From Bacteroidota bacterium (GTDB lineage Bacteria > Bacteroidota > Bacteroidia > UKL13-3), in the NCBI GenBank assembly GCA_030680835.1, contig JAUXUD010000062.1, positions 156,057-220,056 of the forward strand: a DNA stretch of 64,000 nucleotides, given 5' to 3'. Position 1 is the stretch's first letter; every line of letters begins with the position of its first letter. This document shows positions 35,146 to 43,833 of the stretch, in pieces. The notes beneath the pieces are model-generated. The model was not told the origin of the DNA. It saw only the letters and a list, made by a program, of their open reading frames with translations, and did no database searches. The position numbers and the translations under genes were made by a program.

Positions 35146-37134
35146 TTATTCAACCGGTGAAGAAGCAGTGGCAACTACTTCTGTACTTAATTCTGCCAGA
35201 CTCATATTCCCCAATGCCAGGTTCCGCACCTGTCCCATAATCCATTTGCCATCGGCTTCCTTTGTTTTCGAAAACTTTATTTGTGCAAACTGTTCCTGAT
35301 AAATGGGTATGATATCGGTGATTTCTTTTTTAGATGCAGGCCTGAAATTGATCATTGTCAGAATCGTTTCAAAATCTGATTTTGGATTTTTAAAGCATTC
35401 AATCAGCATCTTTTCAGCGATGTTTACATTCAGATTTTTATCTGTCAAAAATTTAAAAAGATCAAATATTTTGGCATAACTAAAATTGTCTGAACCTTTG
35501 TAATTGTTTTCTATAAACTTTAAAGTATGTCCAAAAAAGGTTCCTAAAAATCGGGGAGAAATATTGAACGCAAGGCTTATCTTTTCAAGAAGGGATACCA
35601 GGTTCTTTTTCAAAATATAGGTATAGGTATCCTCTGGAATATTCCATGATTTTAATTGTTGAATCCGGTCAAAAACATCAATGGGAATTCCTTTACGGAT
35701 TTCTTCTATATGTTCGTCTTTTAAAGGAATGGGCGCCGAGTCGGTATCCGGATACATGCGGTCGGCACCGGGCAATACCCGCTCGAAAATTGTTGTACCA
35801 TCAGCAAACGATTTGCGGGTTTCATTGGGTATACAAACAAAGGCCATTCTGCATCTTTCTTCTACTGTTTCCAGGGCTGTAGGAATATCTTCTTCCAGTC
35901 CCCATAAAACAATCCATGCATCATCTTCAGAACAGGAAATTGTTTTGCGAATCTTTTCTGCTTCTGTTTCTGTAACTAAAGCTTGCAGATTTTCCGAATG
36001 AATCATATTGGGCTTTTCAATACAGGCAATTACTTTCAGTCGGCCCGAAATTTCATCCGCAAACATTTGATCGGGTTGGGTAAAATGCGATAAAATTCCC
36101 CTGAATCCGGGCAAGTGTATGGCCACAATTTTCAGCCCGTTATTTTTAGCATTTTGTAAGGGCTCATAACCGAAATCAAAATCATCGGCATTTAATGGAA
36201 TGGCATTTAATTTCCATTGTTTAACATCCCCAACTTTTTCTTCGAGCAACGCAATAATATGAACCAATGCCCATTGTCTGAAACACTCGTTATGGGTAAG
36301 CTCTGGCATCCATTTGGTATGTGCAACTCCTTTTATTTCTACCCGCGTACCTCCACGGCAGCTCACATTTACATCGGCACGGGTTGAACCCATTCCGGTT
36401 CTTACTTTGGCCGTGCTTCTGTTGAGGAAACGGATATAATCGGCACCTTCTTTAACTTCTTCCGGGTTTTTAAATTCGGGATGTGTAACTGTTTCAATTA
36501 GCGGCATTCCCAGCCGGTCGGTTTTATAAATCCGCAAATGACCCACATCCGAAATTTCGCGGCACGAATCTTCTTCAATACTTAATTGGATCAGATTAAT
36601 AATTTTATTTTTTAGCTGAATCTTACCACCAACCCCAATAATCGCAGTTCGTTGAAATCCGCCCGGAATGCTTCCGTCGAGATATTGTTTGCGGGTTATA
36701 TGTACTTCACCCACAATATTCATTTTGTTCAGTATCGAAACCTCCAGAGCAATATCAAGTGCCACGGGATCTATCGGAAATGGCGGCGTATCATCAATTT
36801 CATAGGTACAGGCCGTTTCGTTTTTGATCCGGTATATAATATTTTTACGGGTTTTAAATTCCATTAATGCCGTGCCATCATATTCGCCGAGCTCACTTAA
36901 GGTGGGGCGCATATGCCTCACAATTTCTGCATCAAAATCGGTATGGGAATTAAATTTACCTGCCGGACATCGGCAAAAGAGTTTGCGGCGCGTTAACAAT
37001 TGCTGGTGCACTTCCAATCCCGACATAAAACCGATACGGTCGTAATCAGCTTGTGTAGCTTCTTTTCTGCTTTTATATCCGATGGCAATTTTACTCAGCT
37101 CGTAATTCTGCTCCGGATCAAACAACTGGCTCAT
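35146..37134 (-). CDS. gatE: Archaeal-type Glu-tRNA(Gln) amidotransferase subunit E (GatE)
   Basis: A 662-aa GatB-related kinase/amidotransferase subunit. The N-terminal core has GFMSGLEVHQQLLTRRKLFC (about 35-54), the zinc/phosphate region CRCPAG, KQYLDGSIPGGFQRT, QLSIEEDSCREI and STRADVNVSCRGGTRVEIKG. The decisive GatE feature is the AspRS-like insertion (about 330-470), with ADGTTIFERVLPGADRMYP, absent from bacterial GatB. The C-terminal tail (about 500-655) is the YqeY-like helical domain. With gatD 8 bp downstream it forms a complete GatDE. Established knowledge assigns GatDE to archaea. A Bacteroidota copy implies transfer or an unreported bacterial lineage. The length is close to archaeal GatE. 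Confidence 0.92.
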   Translation of the reverse strand: MSQLFDPEQNYELSKIAIGYKSRKEATQADYDRIGFMSGLEVHQQLLTRRKLFCRCPAGKFNSHTDFDAEIVRHMRPTLSELGEYDGTALMEFKTRKNIIYRIKNETACTYEIDDTPPFPIDPVALDIALEVSILNKMNIVGEVHITRKQYLDGSIPGGFQRTAIIGVGGKIQLKNKIINLIQLSIEEDSCREISDVGHLRIYKTDRLGMPLIETVTHPEFKNPEEVKEGADYIRFLNRSTAKVRTGMGSTRADVNVSCRGGTRVEIKGVAHTKWMPELTHNECFRQWALVHIIALLEEKVGDVKQWKLNAIPLNADDFDFGYEPLQNAKNNGLKIVAIHLPGFRGILSHFTQPDQMFADEISGRLKVIACIEKPNMIHSENLQALVTETEAEKIRKTISCSEDDAWIVLWGLEEDIPTALETVEERCRMAFVCIPNETRKSFADGTTIFERVLPGADRMYPDTDSAPIPLKDEHIEEIRKGIPIDVFDRIQQLKSWNIPEDTYTYILKKNLVSLLEKISLAFNISPRFLGTFFGHTLKFIENNYKGSDNFSYAKIFDLFKFLTDKNLNVNIAEKMLIECFKNPKSDFETILTMINFRPASKKEITDIIPIYQEQFAQIKFSKTKEADGKWIMGQVRNLALGNMSLAELSTEVVATASSPVE

Positions 37135-37294
37135 TTATTATTATAGTTTGATATGAAAAAATTGATTTTTTACCAGATCAAACATAATAAATTTTGACGT
37201 TTTCCTCAGTAAAATATATTGAGGATAAAATTACCTGATCAGGACAAACAATACTATGATATTAGTCACCCAATTACAGCTTAAATTCCTTTGC

Positions 37295-37858
37295 TTACCT
37301 AATCTCCATATATCCCACTATTTCAAACACTCTGCCTTCTCTTCTTTCAAGCGGACGATATAAAATTCCGTTTACTTCAAATAATATTTCTCCGTTTCGC
37401 ATCACCTCATTATAGTCGTCATTTAAAAAAGGTACGGTTGAACCGATTGGCGGTCTGACTACTTCATACTCTATGGAATGCGGGATTTGCCTGTAGTAAG
37501 TACCCCCGTAATAATAGTACATTACCGGTCCTACCGACCAACTAAAGTAACCCATTGGTAAAACACGAATGCGAATGCCAAGCGGAGGTCCGATAATCCT
37601 GTAAGAGTTCCCCCAGGGCCTGTAATAATAGCCGTTGTGGTAATGATAATTGTAATTGCGATGTCTGATAACTACAGCCTCCCGCGGAACCACTACGGTT
37701 CGAATATGGGGCGCCCCGTGCCGGTATACAATTTTGGGAGGTGCGGGTTTTCGAACCACTACTACTTTATCGTGTTTGTGGCTATGACCTTTTTTTTGTG
37801 CATGCACGTTCAGACCTGTAAATAATAAAAGGCCTAAAATAAAAATTGAAGTTTTCAT
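37295..37858 (-). CDS. Secreted His/Tyr-rich protein (DUF6515-like)
   Basis: A 187-aa exported protein (ATG 37858; signal peptide MKTSIFILGLLLFTGLNVHA). The mature N-terminus is His/Lys-rich (QKKGHSHKHDK) and Tyr-rich (NYNYHYHNGYYYRP), a composition seen in metal-binding or envelope proteins of the DUF6515 kind. Motifs GIRIRVLPMGYF, YYYYGGTYYRQ and GILYRPLERREGRVFEIVGYMEI support that family. No enzymatic residues. It lies upstream of gatE with its own unit; a link to tRNA amidation is unlikely. Confidence 0.75.
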   Translation of the reverse strand: MKTSIFILGLLLFTGLNVHAQKKGHSHKHDKVVVVRKPAPPKIVYRHGAPHIRTVVVPREAVVIRHRNYNYHYHNGYYYRPWGNSYRIIGPPLGIRIRVLPMGYFSWSVGPVMYYYYGGTYYRQIPHSIEYEVVRPPIGSTVPFLNDDYNEVMRNGEILFEVNGILYRPLERREGRVFEIVGYMEIR

Positions 37859-37971
37859 TTTTGCTTTATTTAATAGTAACAAAAATTACGTTGCAAATAT
37901 GATGCCTTTCATAACAAAAGGTTTAAATATTTAGTTCTGGTTCGGACTAAATCAGTAGTATGCCTGAATCC

Positions 37972-38724
37972 TTACTTTTTTTGTGCTTCAATCAAAGGGC
38001 CATTTATAATTTCCTTAACCTGGCTTTGAAGTTGCTCTATATGTTCTTTGCCCATTCCGCGTGTAATAACAGGTTTATGTATGATTACATCGGCGATACC
38101 AGGCCCGGCACTTCCTTTCCAGGGACTGCCGCCCTGCAGAATTTTCCAGTTGTTCACAAAAGTTATGGGAATGATGGGCACTTGTTTTTGAATGGCAATG
38201 GCAAATGCACCCGATTTAAAGGGCGCCATAAGAGGAACTTGTTTAGAGATGGTACCTTCGGGAAAAATAACCAGCGGATTGCCTTTATCCAATTCCTGCG
38301 ACATCCTTTTAATTGCCTTAAATGACCCGATTGCATTATCCCGGTCAACCAGAATATTCATGCCTGAAGTGTAATAAATATGAAATAATGGCCACTTTTC
38401 AATTTCCTTTTTACCGGTAAATACAAAGTATTGTTTGAAAATAGTATAAATGCAAAAAATATCAAGAAAAGAGGTATGATTCGGACAAATGATATAGGCC
38501 CCTTTTTCTGGAATATTTTCAGCACCTTTTACCCTTAAATGTGCACCTGCAAACACCAGCAGCAAAAATCCATGCAGCCTGATCATTTTAAATGCCATGG
38601 GAAAGCGCCTGGGATCAGCAAGCAGATAATACATAATGGGATACGCCAGAATAACAGACAGCGAAAAAACGATAAGGTAATAGATTTTATATAAGAACCG
38701 GAACGGTAACAGCAGATATTGCAT
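37972..38724 (-). CDS. plsC: 1-acyl-sn-glycerol-3-phosphate acyltransferase
   Basis: A 250-aa membrane-associated acyltransferase that converts lysophosphatidic acid to phosphatidic acid. It has an N-terminal TM pair (YLIVFSLSVILAYPIMYYL), the catalytic HX4D motif NHTSFLD (about residues 81-87), the glycerol-phosphate site FPEGTISKQ and the VPIIPITF strand. The length and order are typical for PlsC. Stand-alone gene. Confidence 0.92.
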   Translation of the reverse strand: MQYLLLPFRFLYKIYYLIVFSLSVILAYPIMYYLLADPRRFPMAFKMIRLHGFLLLVFAGAHLRVKGAENIPEKGAYIICPNHTSFLDIFCIYTIFKQYFVFTGKKEIEKWPLFHIYYTSGMNILVDRDNAIGSFKAIKRMSQELDKGNPLVIFPEGTISKQVPLMAPFKSGAFAIAIQKQVPIIPITFVNNWKILQGGSPWKGSAGPGIADVIIHKPVITRGMGKEHIEQLQSQVKEIINGPLIEAQKK

Positions 38725-38985
38725 AATTCAAAGGGGACGAAGAAAGCTTATTTTTTAACATTAAAATGTGATGTGTATCAGGTTTTGAATACCAGATATT
38801 TTATAACAAATATTTGAACCCAATAAAGTCAGGTTCGCGAAGCTTTCAGGCAACTGTAAAAGCTAAGGTTTTAACACGATTATTCATATTCTGGATTTAT
38901 ATGTTTCGTAAAAAGTTGATTTTGAATAAAAACAAAAACTTGATTTGCTCTCGGGGATATTGTTATTTTGATTTAAATTATCTGA

Positions 38986-39531
38986 TTGAAACCAAAAGGC
39001 ACATATAAAACCGATGATGAACTGGTTTTGGCATTAAAAGCCAAAGACCGCAATGCATTTGGTTACCTGTACGATCATTATTGCAAAGCCTTGTTTGGTG
39101 TTATTGACCGGATTGTACAATCGGAAGAAATTGCCAACGATGTATTACAGGAATCTTTTGTTAAAATCTGGAAGAATATAGATTCTTATTCAAATGAAAA
39201 GGGCTCAATTTATACCTGGATGCTGAATGTGTGCCGCAATATGGCCATTGATGCCATACGTTCAAAGAATTATAAAAACGAATCTCAAAACCAGAGCATT
39301 GATGATTACGTAAATACAATTAACAAAACAGAACAGGTTCAAACCAAAGTGGATCATATAGGCTTAAAAGAAGTAATCGCTAAACTTAAACCCGAATACA
39401 AAGTGTTAATTGATAAAATATATTTTGAAGGCTATACGCATGAAGAAACTTCGGAAGAACTGAATATACCCCTGGGAACGGTTAAAACACGCATACGTGC
39501 AGCCATCAAACAATTGAGAGAAATCGTATAA
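38986..39531 (+). CDS. ECF-type RNA polymerase sigma factor
   Basis: A 181-aa extracytoplasmic-function sigma factor. Region 2 is AFGYLYDHYCKALFGVIDRI ... DVLQESFVKIWKN (region 2.2-2.3), and region 4 is LKPEYKVLIDKIYFEGYTHEETSEELNIPLGTVKTRIRAAI, a helix-turn-helix with the usual GTVKTR. No in-frame ATG is available near the N-terminus, so the TTG at 38986 is taken as start. The anti-sigma gene begins immediately after its stop codon. It probably drives its own operon in response to an envelope signal. Confidence 0.9.
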   Translation: MKPKGTYKTDDELVLALKAKDRNAFGYLYDHYCKALFGVIDRIVQSEEIANDVLQESFVKIWKNIDSYSNEKGSIYTWMLNVCRNMAIDAIRSKNYKNESQNQSIDDYVNTINKTEQVQTKVDHIGLKEVIAKLKPEYKVLIDKIYFEGYTHEETSEELNIPLGTVKTRIRAAIKQLREIV

Positions 39532-40329
39532 ATGGATATCAAGTCATATATAGAATCCGGAATTTTAGAAAGCTATGTGCTTGGGCTTTGCAATGAAAAG
39601 GAGAGAAGCGAAGTAGAATTGCTATGTGCGAAGCATGCTGAATTGAAGGCTGAACTTGATCATATTCAGGAATCGATAAATAATTATGCTACAATGCATG
39701 GCAAAACACCTAAGCCAATAGTAAAGCAGCAAATATTTGATGAAATAGATAAACTGGAGCAAAAAACAGATGCCAAAACCATTCCTTTGCCAGTTCAGAA
39801 TTACCGCATTGCAATAGCGGCTACGATTACTTTGTTTGCATTAAGTTTTGTTGCAAACATTATCATTTACAGTAAATATAAATTGGCCAGTGAACAATTA
39901 CTTACCTTAAATGAAGAGAAAAGGCAGTTGGCAGAAAATGTAAATACCACCCGCTTGAAGATGGAAAGCCTCTATAATGATAAGGCAGTGATTGCAGATC
40001 CGATGGTGCAAAAAATTATGATGAAAGGGGTCGCTAAATCTCCGGAAAGTTTAACCATGGCTTATTGGAACAAAGTTTCCAAAGAGGTTTTTATAGAGAT
40101 AAAAAATTTACCAACACCCGAGGCCGGCAAACAATACCAGCTTTGGGCAATTGTAGATGGAAAGCCGGTAGATGCTGGGATGATTACATTAACTGCAGGT
40201 GATTCTTCATTGCATAAAATGAAACCCTTTGAGGCTCCTCAGGCCTTTGCCATAACGCTTGAAAAACAAGGTGGCAGTGCAAATCCTACACTTACCGAAA
40301 TGTACGTGATGGGAGCGGTGGGTTTATAA
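39532..40329 (+). CDS. RskA-family anti-sigma factor
   Basis: A 265-aa inner-membrane anti-sigma protein. The cytosolic N-terminal domain begins MDIKSYIESGILESYVLGLC (anti-sigma helical domain), then one TM segment near 90-110 (IAIAATITLFALSFVANIII), a coiled-coil stretch, and a periplasmic RskA C-terminal domain (NKVSKEVFIEIKNLPTPEAGKQYQLWAIV ... FAITLEKQGG). It starts directly at the sigma stop, so the pair is coupled. It should hold the sigma factor inactive until signalled. Confidence 0.9.
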   Translation: MDIKSYIESGILESYVLGLCNEKERSEVELLCAKHAELKAELDHIQESINNYATMHGKTPKPIVKQQIFDEIDKLEQKTDAKTIPLPVQNYRIAIAATITLFALSFVANIIIYSKYKLASEQLLTLNEEKRQLAENVNTTRLKMESLYNDKAVIADPMVQKIMMKGVAKSPESLTMAYWNKVSKEVFIEIKNLPTPEAGKQYQLWAIVDGKPVDAGMITLTAGDSSLHKMKPFEAPQAFAITLEKQGGSANPTLTEMYVMGAVGL

Positions 40330-40337
40330 GAGCGCAT

Positions 40338-40748
40338 CTGAAAAAAACTTTAATCGCACTTGCAGCAGTCTTAATGATGCTGGGAGTAAACACCTCCAAA
40401 CCCCTTTGCCATTCTTCTAAGGTAACCATCGCCAGCGCAAAGGGAGACTTTATGAAATCAAAAGAGGGAACCTGGGCCGGTATGAAAGAGGGAAAAATGT
40501 ACTGCTACAAAATCGACAAAAGTGCAAAATTATGGTGGAGCGCTGATGGGAAAAACTGGGCAGCCGTAAGTGATGGAATGTGGGCCGACAAAGAGGGAAG
40601 ATGGCTCAAAAATGGAAAAAACAAACTCTGGTGGAGCGCAGATATGGGCAAAAACTGGAGCGAAGTTCCCGAGAGGAAATGGGAAGGCCCTAATGGAGAA
40701 TGGTACAAATTTGATAAAGACTGGTCCTTGTGGGTTCATAAGAAATAG
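40338..40748 (+). CDS. Small secreted Trp-rich repeat protein after the anti-sigma gene, probably CTG start
   Basis: A 136-aa protein if read from CTG at 40338. From there the N-terminus (initiator then KKTLIALAAVLMMLGVN) is a good signal peptide; the first ATG (40374) would cut it to six residues of hydrophobic sequence. An in-frame TAA lies at 40326, so no start exists further up. The mature part is two to three repeats of about 30 residues with WWSADGKNW, W-KWEGPNGEWYKF and AK-LWW patterns (Trp and Lys rich). It lies 8 bp after the anti-sigma stop and ends before a strong terminator, so it is probably the third gene of the sigma operon and maybe its envelope target. Function unknown. Confidence 0.7.
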   Translation: MKKTLIALAAVLMMLGVNTSKPLCHSSKVTIASAKGDFMKSKEGTWAGMKEGKMYCYKIDKSAKLWWSADGKNWAAVSDGMWADKEGRWLKNGKNKLWWSADMGKNWSEVPERKWEGPNGEWYKFDKDWSLWVHKK

Positions 40749-40774
40749 TTTTTATATTTCGTATCCTTTATTTC

Positions 40775-40810
40775 AACAAAACAGCCCGAAGCAATCAGGG
40801 CTGTTTTGTT
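40775..40810 (+). terminator. Strong Rho-independent terminator of the sigma operon
   Basis: A 13-bp perfect stem (AACAAAACAGCCC with GGGCTGTTTTGTT) with a 10-nt loop, followed by TTGAGAAG; the T-rich right arm acts as the U-tract. It lies 27 bp after the stop at 40748. Confidence 0.9.
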
Positions 40811-41042
40811 TTGAGAAGCATCACCAGCAATTTAATAAAAATATACTTTATGAATGGGTAAGGGTTTATATTGTGAAAATACAAAAGTTTATATTGTGAA
40901 TATATAAAAGTTTATACTGTGAATGTAAACTATTGCTATCAAAGTATATTGGTGGCTTTTATTTTGAATATAGTTTAAAACAAAAAAACGATACTCATTC
41001 CAATATTCATCACTAACCAATTATCCAGAAAGCCTAATTTTC

Positions 41043-43688
41043 TTACCCTGTAGCCGGTTCCACCCCAAATTCCATTTCGCCGGCATCATCCATTTCCTTC
41101 AGTCTCATAATCTGATCCAGGGCATCCGGAACCACATCGGAACAGATGGTGATGAAGCTGTGTTTGGTGGCATTTTTGATGGCGAAATCGATGGCTTCGG
41201 TTTCCTTTTTAAATACGGTGACTTTTTTATTGGGATCAACCTGCAGAATACCCTGCATAATTAAATCAATGATTTGCTGTTCGGTTTTGCCTCGTAAATT
41301 CCGATCCTGGCGAATGATAATCTCATCAAATATTTTAGCGGCGATGGCCCCCAATGCAATGGTATCTTCATTCCTTCTGTCGCCTACTCCGGCTATTACG
41401 CCAACATGCCGGGTTTCAATTTTTGCAAGCAGTTCGGCAATGGCTTCAAATCCTGCGGTATTGTGCGCATAGTCAACCATCACTTCAAAGTTTCTGAAAC
41501 GAAATATATTCATACGTCCCGGGGTTTGTGCCGGTCCGGGAATAAAGGTTGCCAAGGCAGTACGCATGTCCTCAATTTTAAAATTGCGGATAAAACCTGC
41601 CAATACCGTAGGTAAAATATTTTCAATATTATAAGCAGCCCTTCCCCCAAAAGTTAAGGGAATATTGATGGACTTTTCAACCCGTATTTTCCAGGTTCCC
41701 TTGCATATGGTAACATATCCGTTTTCGTGAATGGCTGCCAAACCACCGGCTTTCATGTGCTCAACAATCAGTGGATTATCCTCATGCATGCTAAAATAGG
41801 CTACCTTACAGCTCAGGCCCTGTGCCATGCCAACCGTCCATTTATTATCTGCATTTAAAATAGCATAACCACCGGGCAAAACACTTTCGGGAACCACCCC
41901 TTTTACACGGGCAAGTTGCTCCATGGTGTCTATATCCTGTATGCCCAGATGATCTTCGGCCACGTTGGTAACAATGGCCATATCGCAATTGTGAAAACCC
42001 AAACCCGAACGTAAAATACCCCCGCGTGCACACTCCAGAACGGCAAAATCAACAGTCGGGTCTTTCAACACATATTCGGCACTTACGGGTCCTGTGCAGT
42101 CACCACGCATCATGAGCTGATTTTGGATATAAATACCATCGGTGGTAGTAAATCCCACCTTATAACCCATGGTTTTTACCATATGCGCCATTAAGCGGGT
42201 TGTGGTAGTTTTGCCGTTTGTGCCTGCAACAGCTATAATCGGAATCCGTGCGCTGGTTCCCGGAGGATACAGCATATCAATTACCGGTTCGGCTACATTG
42301 CGGGGCAAGCCTTCGGCAGGATCAATATGCATGCGAAACCCCGGAGCTGCATTTACTTCGAGCACAGCACCTCCGTTTTTATTTACTGGTTCACTTAAAC
42401 TTTCAGCCATAATATCAATGCCGCAAATATCCAAACCGATAATCCGTGCGATGCGCTCACACATAAAAATATTATCGGGATGAACACGGTCTGTGATATC
42501 TGTGGCCGTGCCTCCGGTGCTTAAATTCGCCGTAGGCTTTAACCACAACTCTTCACCTGCAGGTAAAATGCTGCCGAGGGTTAAATTATTTTTTACCAGT
42601 ATGTCTTCGGTAAATACATCAATTTTTATGCTTGTTAACGTTTTCTCATGTCCAAAACCACGCCTTGGGTCTTTATTGGTAATGTCTATAAGCTCCTGAA
42701 TGGTATGTATTCCATCGCCGGTTACCGAAGCTGGCTTGCGGATTGCCGCGGCCACAAATTTGTAATTGATGACTAAAATTCGGTGATCCAATCCGGTTAT
42801 AAAGCGTTCAACAATAATTGCACGGCCATATTTTTTTGCGGCTTCAAAACCTTTTAAAGCTTCTTCCCAATTGGTAATATTTGTGGTTGCTCCTTTGCCA
42901 TGGTTGCCATCAACCGGCTTGGTAACAAGCGGATATTTTACTGCATCAATCGCATCCTTTAGCCCCTCTTCGGTATATACAATTCTACCTTTAGGCACAG
43001 GGATTTCTGCGGCTTCCAGTAAATTTTTGGTTTCTTCTTTATTGCAGGCAATATCAACCGCAATACAGCTTGTTGTACTTGCAATGGTTGCCCGTATGCG
43101 GTGTTGGTTCATGCCGTAGCCCAATTGAACCAATGAACTCCGGTTTAAACGGATATACGGGATGCCTCTCGAAACGGCCTCTTCAACAATGCTTCCGGTG
43201 CTGGGTCCAAGGCGCTCATCTTCCCTTATTTCACGAAGGGTTTGAATATCATCCGTTAAATCATACGGAGTTCCTGCAATCAATGCTTCAGCAATTTTAA
43301 CCGAGGCTTTAGCAGTGTACACACCTGCTTTTTCTTCCATATAGCTGAACACTACATTGTAAATACCTGTTTTCCCGGTTGTACGCGTTCTCCCAAAACC
43401 ACATTCCATACCCGCTAAAGTTTGTAGTTCCAATGCTATATGTTCAATTACATGTCCCATCCAGGTTCCTTCTTCAACCCTCGAAAAAAAGCCTCCCGGT
43501 GTGCCCACCGAGCAACGGTGACTATACATACTTGGAAACAAGGCTTCGAGTCGTTTGCCAAAGCCGGGTATTTTATTGGTTGGGTTGGCTTCCATTTCTT
43601 CGAGATCCAGCCGCATATGGATGAGTTTATGACGACGAACCGACCAGTAATTGGGTCCGCGCATCACTTTGATATCAAGTATTTTCAT
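41043..43688 (-). CDS. cphA: cyanophycin synthetase
   Basis: An 881-aa ATP-dependent polymerase that builds multi-L-arginyl-poly-L-aspartate. The N-terminal domain (1-160) has VMRGPNYWSVRRHKLI and EEGTWMGHVIEHIALELQ. An ATP-grasp domain (about 215-470) adds Asp to the backbone, with VTKPVDGNHGKGATTNI and EVNAAPGFRMH. A Mur-ligase-like domain (about 480-870) adds Arg, with its P-loop GTNGKTTTTRLMAHM and DYAHNTAGFEAIAEL. All three domains are complete, so it should be functional as a primer-elongating CphA1-type enzyme. It is divergent from cyanophycinase across 145 bp, a shared regulatory region. Confidence 0.95.
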   Translation of the reverse strand: MKILDIKVMRGPNYWSVRRHKLIHMRLDLEEMEANPTNKIPGFGKRLEALFPSMYSHRCSVGTPGGFFSRVEEGTWMGHVIEHIALELQTLAGMECGFGRTRTTGKTGIYNVVFSYMEEKAGVYTAKASVKIAEALIAGTPYDLTDDIQTLREIREDERLGPSTGSIVEEAVSRGIPYIRLNRSSLVQLGYGMNQHRIRATIASTTSCIAVDIACNKEETKNLLEAAEIPVPKGRIVYTEEGLKDAIDAVKYPLVTKPVDGNHGKGATTNITNWEEALKGFEAAKKYGRAIIVERFITGLDHRILVINYKFVAAAIRKPASVTGDGIHTIQELIDITNKDPRRGFGHEKTLTSIKIDVFTEDILVKNNLTLGSILPAGEELWLKPTANLSTGGTATDITDRVHPDNIFMCERIARIIGLDICGIDIMAESLSEPVNKNGGAVLEVNAAPGFRMHIDPAEGLPRNVAEPVIDMLYPPGTSARIPIIAVAGTNGKTTTTRLMAHMVKTMGYKVGFTTTDGIYIQNQLMMRGDCTGPVSAEYVLKDPTVDFAVLECARGGILRSGLGFHNCDMAIVTNVAEDHLGIQDIDTMEQLARVKGVVPESVLPGGYAILNADNKWTVGMAQGLSCKVAYFSMHEDNPLIVEHMKAGGLAAIHENGYVTICKGTWKIRVEKSINIPLTFGGRAAYNIENILPTVLAGFIRNFKIEDMRTALATFIPGPAQTPGRMNIFRFRNFEVMVDYAHNTAGFEAIAELLAKIETRHVGVIAGVGDRRNEDTIALGAIAAKIFDEIIIRQDRNLRGKTEQQIIDLIMQGILQVDPNKKVTVFKKETEAIDFAIKNATKHSFITICSDVVPDALDQIMRLKEMDDAGEMEFGVEPATG

Positions 43689-43772
43689 GTTTTATCTCCT
43701 TTAATTACTGCTGTTATGGGTTGATTACTATTCAATTGAGTACACCGGGATTTATTTCGTGTAAATCTTTTC

Positions 43773-43802
43773 TTGGTTCAAAATGTGCTAATTTTATATT
43801 TG
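43773..43802 (+). promoter_or_regulatory. Candidate promoter of cphB
   Basis: TTG at 43773-43775, 19 nt, then TATATTTG at 43795-43802, a perfect TAnnTTTG -7 element. A start about 7 nt downstream leaves a leader of about 25 nt to the TTG start at 43834. It lies in the divergent cphA-cphB intergenic region. Confidence 0.65.
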
Positions 43803-43833
43803 TCCCTTCAAGAACAATAATAACTAAACAAAA

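Noticed and set aside
40374-40748. Start of the Trp-rich protein at the first ATG
   Set aside because: It would cut the hydrophobic signal segment. CTG 40338 gives a complete signal peptide, and the in-frame stop at 40326 excludes others.
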